DNA from: Nymphaea colorata
Lineage: Eukaryota > Streptophyta > Magnoliopsida > Nymphaeales > Nymphaeaceae
Assembly (NCBI RefSeq): GCF_008831285.2
Contig: NC_045149.1
Location: 4,393,500-4,457,499, forward strand
Direction: 5' to 3'
DNA length: 64,000 nucleotides
Position 1 is the first letter of the stretch, and every line of letters begins with the position of its first letter. Shown here piece by piece: positions 57,804 through 64,000 of this stretch. The notes beneath the pieces were generated by a model. The model ran no database searches and had not been told where the DNA came from. It saw only the letters and a list, made by a program, of their open reading frames with translations. The position numbers and the translations under genes are program-made.

Positions 57804-59611
57804 CTGAAACAAATACCGATCAGCAAGAGCACAGGTATGCTATTCAGAAGAGAAATTAACAACAATCATGTGTCAGATTCTCAAAAGATACAATTGTACA
57901 AAAACATCCAAGAGTTCAGCAATTAAGAAGCAGAATGACAAGCAGACTGGACATAAAATAATGGTCCTAGTTTTTAGAGGGCATAGGCAAGCTAATTGAA
58001 AATAAAGCCTCAACGCCCACTTTTAACTCATTTTATTCAGAATGGCCAATCGACTTAGGGTAACTAGTTTCAACTAGTTCTTTTAGGGTCTTGGATTTGC
58101 AATTTTGACAATTTAGCATGCGATTGACTCAATGGGTGCCCATAGCAATATTATCAATTTGTGCTCTACTATTGTCAAGCTTCCATAAGATCAACGAGGT
58201 CAGACAGGTGTGAGGTGCAGATGCGGTATTTTTCAAAAAAAAAAAAAAGAAAGAAACAGTAGTAAAATGAAAACAGGATAAATATGCTGCAAAAGCAACA
58301 GAGATAGTATGTAGATATACTGATATAGTAATGGCCAATACAGAGAAAAAGAATAACTAGTAGCATAGATCAAGAAATTTTAGTTGTGACTTATGGCCTA
58401 AATAGTTTTAGACTATTTCTATTAAACAAAAATGAAATTTTAGTCATAACGAATTGTGATGCTATAGTAAACTTCAACGAAAACAAAAAAATCTAAAAGA
58501 ATTAGCCAGAGAAGATGGGTACCTTTCAAAGACACCCTGATAAACCAAAACTATAAAATTAAATTTGAACACATTAAAGGAGAAGACAATAGACTAGCCA
58601 ATATATTAAGCAGGTTTTCAAAAGATGAGTAGAGAACTAGAAATCTATGAATCTGAGATAAGAAAATTGAACCATTGTCACATATACCATTTACAGGTAT
58701 CGCCATATATCATTGACGAGTATCATACAGCGAGTTATTTCTCAGGTATAATACGACAAATTATATTTCCCAGGAAAATCACAAGAAATTTTTTAACAAA
58801 TTAAAAAATCCAAAAAAATAGGTAAAAGTAAAATAAATAAAAAAATTAGTAATAAGACATTGAAAAATGATTAGATAAAATATAAACATGATAGGATGTG
58901 GGTGAAAAATAGTACATTAAAAAGTAAATAATAGCCATATGTAGGATTTACGAAATAATAAATTTGGTTGGTCCCCATGGTAGACCCAATTTACTCAGCC
59001 ACATGATATAAAGGCTAATGAAAAAGAGTTAATGCTATGGGTTAGGGTTTCATCGGAGCAGCTGGGCTCTCTCTCTCTCTCTCTCTCTTCTTTATTGCAT
59101 CTAATTTTTTGTAAACCATCTCTCTCTCCTCTTCATTACATAATTAATCTCCATCATTACTACATGCACCTTTCAGCTCTCTTTCTTCTTTATCATGCTT
59201 AATTTTCTGGTTAACCATCTCTCTCTTATTTAATACATTTAAAAGATAGAAACTGACAGTTTGGCTGAACACTAAACAAAAATCCTAACATCTAGTAGAA
59301 AATAGCAAAAAAGACAAGAAAAAAACGCATCCTTTTCGCGTTTTTTATTTTCTGGCGTCTTTTCAAAAAGATGTGTTTTATGGACATTTTATATAGCTGA
59401 GTTATATTTAACATATTTATTGCTTTTTTTTCAACCAAAACGCGATATTTGTGGCAATGGATTGAACAACATAATATGATATTTGGAACAATCGAGGAAA
59501 AGAATACAAGATATAGATCCTAACTTCTCTCTAGAAATAAGGCAAGTGACCAGCTATTAAATATTCTTATACCAACTATGGAAAAAAGGTCTGGAAAAAA
59601 GCGCCAATTCA
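57804..59611 (-). other. SPPL intron (5' side) or upstream sequence
   Basis: AT-rich, with CT runs at 59068-59090. I looked for PA-domain exons of SPPL on the minus strand and saw none. Confidence 0.5.
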
Positions 59612-60010
59612 CTTACAATGCTTCAGCTTGAGAAAGAAAGGGGCAGAGAGAGAAAGAGAGAGAGTGGAAAAAAAGGCTTGCTTTGGCAACTGAGGTGAAA
59701 TGCCCAAACCTTATAAAACTGATGTCTAAAACTAGTGTTGGACTAAGGTTTTTATAGCCTTCAGAATCCAAACTAGTTTACAGTTTAGAAAAAAATATGA
59801 TTCCTTTGCGACATGATAAAAAGAAAAAGTTGTTATAATTACAAAAGATAAAAGGGTATCGGTTCCCTGAAAAAGTAAAAGTAAAATTATTACAATGCGA
59901 CAAATGTAATGGAATCCAAGGTTGGACAAGTGTCGTGTGTTGAACTGAAGATGCAGTCGTATAGGTCATGTCAATCATTTGCCTTCATTATCTACAGTAA
60001 TGCTACACAG
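59612..60010 (-). repeat. Left arm of inverted promoter repeat (viral locus 2)
   Basis: This is the reverse complement of 61651-62039 with scattered changes. It contains TATAAGG at 59709-59715 on the minus strand and a CT/GA tract downstream of it. Confidence 0.8.
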
Positions 60011-60287
60011 TGGTGCATGCAGGTTAATGCCGGCTTTCGCTTTTCAAAAGTAGATTCCTTCATCTTTTGCTATTGCTTCCTTTGACACGTGTTGCTTTAT
60101 TTTTACAAAATTTGTTAGCAACATACAACAAACTTCTAGAGGCTCCTCAAATGAGTCACGCCTTAGGAAATAACCCATGTTTTAGCTTGTGGGGTTTCGC
60201 AGGGTAAATTTTTGAACCGAGAAATTTACAAACGTAGAACCCATATTTTACCTGAAGAGTTTTTCCAAGGTAGATTTCGGTAAGATA
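60011..60287. other. Spacer inside viral locus 2
   Basis: No coding sequence recognised. It ends at the left target duplication of the MITE. Confidence 0.4.
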
Positions 60288-60295
60288 ATCTACAA

Positions 60296-60529
60296 CAGTG
60301 TACGTATCGTATCGAACATAAAATACGATACGATACACCCCCCATATCATACATTTACGATACGGTTATGATATGGTAATTTTTATTGATTTTTATTTTA
60401 TTTTTTTTTGAGAATTTTTTATATCTTTTCTGATTTTAAAAAAAAAAACGATACGGTTACGATATTTTACGATACAGCGTATCTTAAAGCCAGACCGATA
60501 CGGCTTACGATATGCTTTTTACAACATTG
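60296..60529. mobile_element. 234-bp MITE rich in GATACG words
   Basis: It is flanked by perfect 8-bp duplications ATCTACAA at 60288-60295 and 60530-60537. Ends are CAGTGTACGTATCG and, reversed, CAATGTTGTAAAAAGC, so the terminal repeats are short and imperfect. CGATACG/CGTATCG words recur at least eight times. The 8-bp duplication and CA-TG ends suggest the hAT superfamily. Confidence 0.75.
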
Positions 60530-60537
60530 ATCTACAA

Positions 60538-61650
60538 TGTAAATCCATATTTTTTTTTGGCGGATCTTACCAAGGAGAAGTTTATCATGCACCTTCTCAA
60601 ACAGATGATACTCGATTTTTAGATAGAGAATACATTACCCATGGGAAGTTTCACCGGAACTTAAAATGGTCAATTTTTTCAAGAATTGACAAATGTTAGG
60701 CTACAGATTTAGGGATTCATTAGCTTCACCCTTGGCTTTACTGGTTACTCCATGGCGTTGTTGATATTTGCTTCTCCAACTGAATCAACATCATATTACT
60801 TATCATAGTTGTCTCCCTCCTCTCCTATGCAAACACAAGGATTGTCCTGTTGCTCTACATGTCTCCAAACTGTATTGCATTCCAATGGGCTGAGACTTGG
60901 TAAAAATGCTCACAGAGCCCTGAATTTATCCGTATGTTTCCTTGGGATGGTATGCAGATACTAGTAGCACACCTTGGCTCTGCCTGTTAGGAAAATTCTT
61001 AAGTTTCTGTCTTCTGACACAAGAGAAAAGAGCGGTTCCAACATGGCCTTTGTTCATTTGCGAAAGATCTTCATCTCCTCAGTTCTACATGTATATCTGT
61101 TTTTGTGAAAACTCCTTCAAGAATCTCTTCAAAGATTTTTGTTTGTACTGGGATGGCTCTATCAAAAATCTTTATTAGTATCTCCTGCTTGGCTTCACAT
61201 GGAAATGCATAAGAGGGAGGGATTGCTCCTATTTCTAAGTTAACAAATCCTTGGGCTTCTATCTATCTTTGTTCAAATAGTTCTCTAACTATATGGGCTA
61301 GCGGCTAGCCTCTAGTTAAAAGCTAGCTTACTGACCTATTCCTCTTTTGTCACTATGAGCCTTTTTAGGAACCCTTGGCCCATTAGTGTTTGGGGAGAAA
61401 GGTTTATACCTTGTATTTCTTGATTTTTCCATATTTTTAAATTTAAACTGGCCTGTATTATGGAGAATCCTTTTTCACACTCACAAAAAGAATTCAATCC
61501 ACAATGTTCTTCTTGATATCTGGTCAAGCAAAATCCTAGGCCAGGTTTCTTAAGAACGAAGCTTTTCGCCATTGTTTTCAGTAGATCTTGTATATTTACT
61601 TGTTCTTTCTTCTTTTCTTTCAGGACTATGCTATTAACCCGCACTCACTA
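60538..61650 (-). pseudogene. Decayed minus-strand ORF of viral locus 2
   Basis: Best open part is 61336-61644 (102 codons, NIQDLLKTMAKSFVLKKPG). 60730-61180 continues on the same strand in broken frames. It lies between the two inverted promoter arms, at the place of the second ORF relative to the left arm. I cannot assign the protein. A pararetroviral second ORF is possible by position only. Confidence 0.35.
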
Positions 61651-61993
61651 CTGTAGCAATACTGTAGATAATGGAAGCAAAAGCTTGACATGACCTATAT
61701 AATTGCATCTTCAATCCAGCATACGGCATCTGTCCAACCTCGGATTTCCTTACATTTGTCGCCTTGTAATAATTTTACTTTTGTTTTTTCAAGGAATCAA
61801 TTTTCTTTTGTCTTTTGTAATCGTAACAACTTTTTCTTTTTATCATCTCGGAAAGAAATCATATTCCTTTTCTAAATTGTAAACTAGTTTGGAGTCCAAA
61901 CGCGATAAAAGTCTTAGTCAAGTATTAGTTTTGACATCACTTTTATAAGGTTTAGGCATTTCATCTCAATTGTCAAGCAAGCCTTTCTTTTTG

Positions 61994-62030
<37 letters not shown>

Positions 62031-62039
62031 ATTGTAAGC
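61651..62039 (+). promoter_or_regulatory. Right arm of inverted promoter repeat (viral locus 2)
   Basis: This is a partner of 59612-60010. It has a TATA box at 61944-61950 (TTTTATAAGG) followed by a CT-rich stretch, 61995-62023, and lies upstream of movement-protein-like sequence. It is the likely genome promoter of a second, diverged pararetrovirus-like copy. Confidence 0.55.
61944..61950 (+). promoter_or_regulatory. TATA box of viral locus 2
   Basis: TATAAGG in the same place in both inverted arms. Function is inferred. Confidence 0.45.
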
Positions 62040-63720
62040 CTTCTTTCAACCGTATTGTCTTTTCGTCTTTACTTCATTTTATGCTAGTAAATTTTCTTTT
62101 TTAGGGTTATGTACAAAAAATTAAGACCATAGTTCTACGATGCATCACAAAGAAACAATTTATATAGAGGCTTTAGAAGAAAATAAAAACTAGTATAAAG
62201 ATGCAAAAGGACTTAGCATGTATGAACCTGAAAGTACCTCTAATAAAATAACAATTAGGAAATTAAACATGATTATCATAATGATAACCAAAATAGGTAA
62301 AAAACTTACCTTATTAGAACAAGCATTAGGTAAACAGTCAGCACCCCAAAAGGTAGACGTTATAGGTGAATGAACACAAAAGCTAAGTAGCCTTAAAATA
62401 GAAAATGGAGAAATAAAGAAAAACACGAAAAGTAAGAAATTTGCCAAGAAGGATGAATACTAGAAGGTTCTTTATCGGTTCAAGTAGAACCTTGAGTAGT
62501 GGCAATGAGATAAGACCTATGTCACAGTGGTATGTGGGGGAGACCCGCGTACCCGTACCGGTATGCCGGTACGCGAAAACGAGTACGGTCGTACATGGTG
62601 GTACGGTTTGGATCAGTTCCAGGTCGGAATAAATCCAAACTGTATTAAATTCTTTGAACTTACCCGACGTTTCCTCTTATGTTTTTTCCTCTTCAGCATT
62701 CTTCCATGTTCTTCCTCATGTCCACAGATCTACAGCAAGCCATGGTCAGCAGTGGAGATCTTTGGCAGCCAGATGTCTTTAGCATCGCTGACGGCAATCT
62801 TTAGCATCGCCGGCGGCAATCTTTAGGGTTTCTGCAATTTTTCCCCCTTATGCTCTTTTCCCCTTCTTTTTCATCTAATGCTTGTTTTTGTATGTAGTTT
62901 CTCCTTTTTTGTTGCATTTCATTTGGTATTAGATTTATGGTCAATGTTTCCTAGTTCTGACGTGTTTTCAAAATCTGCCCTAGAGTCGTTCTTCAAAATC
63001 AGTCTTACCTGCACCGGTTCTTCAAATCTTCTGCATAATCATCTGCTGCTGCTCCCATTCTTCATAATCTGCCATTCTAACATGTTCGTTTCTTTAAAAT
63101 CTGTCTTACCTGCACTAGTATCCATGGACATTGCGGAGGTGGACATGGAAGAGGAGGAAGAACTATGATGATGATCTCCATCTATTTATGTTTTTTAGTG
63201 AGATTATATGTAGGAACTATGAATGGAACTATTAAACATTGTCTATGAATTTTGTTTTTATTTTTATAAAAATATATAGTTATATATAATTTTTCACTAT
63301 ACCGTCATACCAAAATTTTTTAAAATCGCCGTACCCATACCCGCTTCCCTATACGTGTACCCAAACCTGTACTGGTACCTATGTGACATAGGATAAGAGT
63401 GATAAGACAAATAGATTATCATTTCTTAAGTAGGATGGTTAGAAATCTAAGTCAAAATTCAAGAACTTTGGAAGAACTAATAGACATAAATAGAAATTTA
63501 GAGAACTATGATAGTCACCAACTAACATTATTAAATCCAAAAGATTTATATAGAACAGGATTCTGGAGCATAAATCCCCACTTAGTCAAGATACGTCGAG
63601 AAGAAGAAGTTTGTGTAACAACAGAACACCAAAACATAGGAATTATTAATCAAGAAAGTACCAAACAAATATTACGAAATCAAAAGTTTATTCACCTTGG
63701 ACTATGTCTAGCATCCATAA
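62040..63720 (+). pseudogene. Pararetrovirus-like movement-protein region, locus 2
   Basis: 62210-62516 encodes a Lys-rich, broken N-terminal segment (KIGKKLTLLEQALGKQ). After the 875-bp insertion, 63399-63720 is open with IDYHFLSRMVRNLSQNSRTL and ends with KFIHLGLCLASIRSTT. The HLGL motif is shared with the movement-protein remnant at 28805-29038. It differs clearly from the first cluster, so it is a separate viral lineage or a much older copy. The assignment is moderate. Confidence 0.5.
62517..63391. mobile_element. 875-bp hAT-like non-autonomous element
   Basis: Terminal inverted repeats CTATGTCAC (62517-62525) and GTGACATAG (63383-63391), with GATAAGAC and GATAAGAG as an 8-bp target duplication with one change. 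Subterminal GTACC/GGTACG words are frequent at both ends. The interior has no transposase. The frame at 62878-63168 is not recognisable as any protein. It interrupts the viral reading frame of locus 2. Confidence 0.7.
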
Positions 63721-63763
63721 GATCAACAACTATGTCAAACTGGTACGGCGTGCAGATACTGTA

Positions 63764-63769
63764 TATACA

Positions 63770-63806
<37 letters not shown>

Positions 63807-63850
63807 GCTCATGCCCATTCACACACACACATATATATATATGCATATAT
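63764..63850. repeat. (TA)n and (CA)n microsatellite
   Basis: Long TA array with an ACACAC block. It ends the viral locus 2 homology. Confidence 0.9.
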
Positions 63851-64000
63851 ATCATGCCATCGAAAAGCGAGTGCTCACAAAGTAAGTGAGTTTTGTGAGT
63901 GATTGCACAAAGAACTCGCAAAGCTTGCTTTGCTTTAAGAGTTCGCTAACACATCCTTCCAAGTTGCGAATGCCTTCTTGGTGGTCTGCAATGACTTTAC
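63851..64000. other. Window end, nothing recognised
   Basis: Short stretch with repeated AGTGAGT/GCAAAG words. No coding sense seen. Confidence 0.4.

Noticed and set aside
62878-63168. 96-codon frame inside the hAT-like element
   Set aside because: No transposase motif and a composition typical of AT-rich noncoding DNA with an acidic simple tail.
1-64000. CRISPR array, operons, bacterial-type genes
   Set aside because: Introns, plant gene families and plant retroelements make this a plant nuclear sequence. Repeats seen are microsatellites and transposon pieces, not regularly spaced arrays.

Overview
The window is plant nuclear DNA, almost certainly from a flowering plant. Two real host genes are present, both on the minus strand and both cut by a window edge. 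They are a PIP1-type plasma-membrane aquaporin (exons 1-3, 615-3414; the last exon is off the left end) and a plant signal-peptide-peptidase-like intramembrane protease, SPPL (last ten exons, 47898-57803; the PA-domain half is off the right end). GT-AG introns, AT-rich spacers, many CT/TA/GA microsatellites and dense decayed transposons all fit a plant genome. The exact lineage cannot be read from this.

Layout. 1-3.6 kb: aquaporin. 4.9-17.0 kb: one broken LINE on the plus strand, split by a near-complete Ty1/copia element on the minus strand (6086-10763, both LTRs, PBS and PPT visible). It is split again by a block holding a large inverted repeat (13233-14578) and the 3' part of another copia element with its LTR (14582-16071). 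18.8-34.25 kb: a scrambled cluster of endogenous pararetrovirus (Caulimoviridae-like) pieces in both orientations. It includes movement-protein, capsid, protease, reverse transcriptase and RNase H remnants, a second ORF, three TATA-containing promoter copies and two tRNA-Met priming sites. A 455-bp TRIM retroelement with a perfect 5-bp target duplication lies inside one capsid copy. 36.5-38.5 kb: decayed PIF/Harbinger transposase and Myb-like gene. 40084-45212: a full-length but frameshifted copia element on the plus strand. 47.9-57.8 kb: SPPL, whose 4.7-kb intron holds a truncated Ty3/gypsy element. 59.6-63.7 kb: a second, diverged pararetrovirus-like locus with an inverted promoter repeat, a 234-bp MITE and an 875-bp hAT-like element, the latter two each flanked by 8-bp target duplications.

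The two host genes are unrelated and simply neighbours; everything between them is transposon and viral debris. All mobile and viral coding regions carry stops or frameshifts and are read as pseudogenes. The most unusual observation is a 58-bp stretch (31963-32020) matching the reverse complement of plant initiator tRNA-Met from its CCA end to about the D-arm. It sits exactly where the viral primer-binding site lies, as if the tRNA primer itself had been copied into DNA. No convincing new functional system was found.
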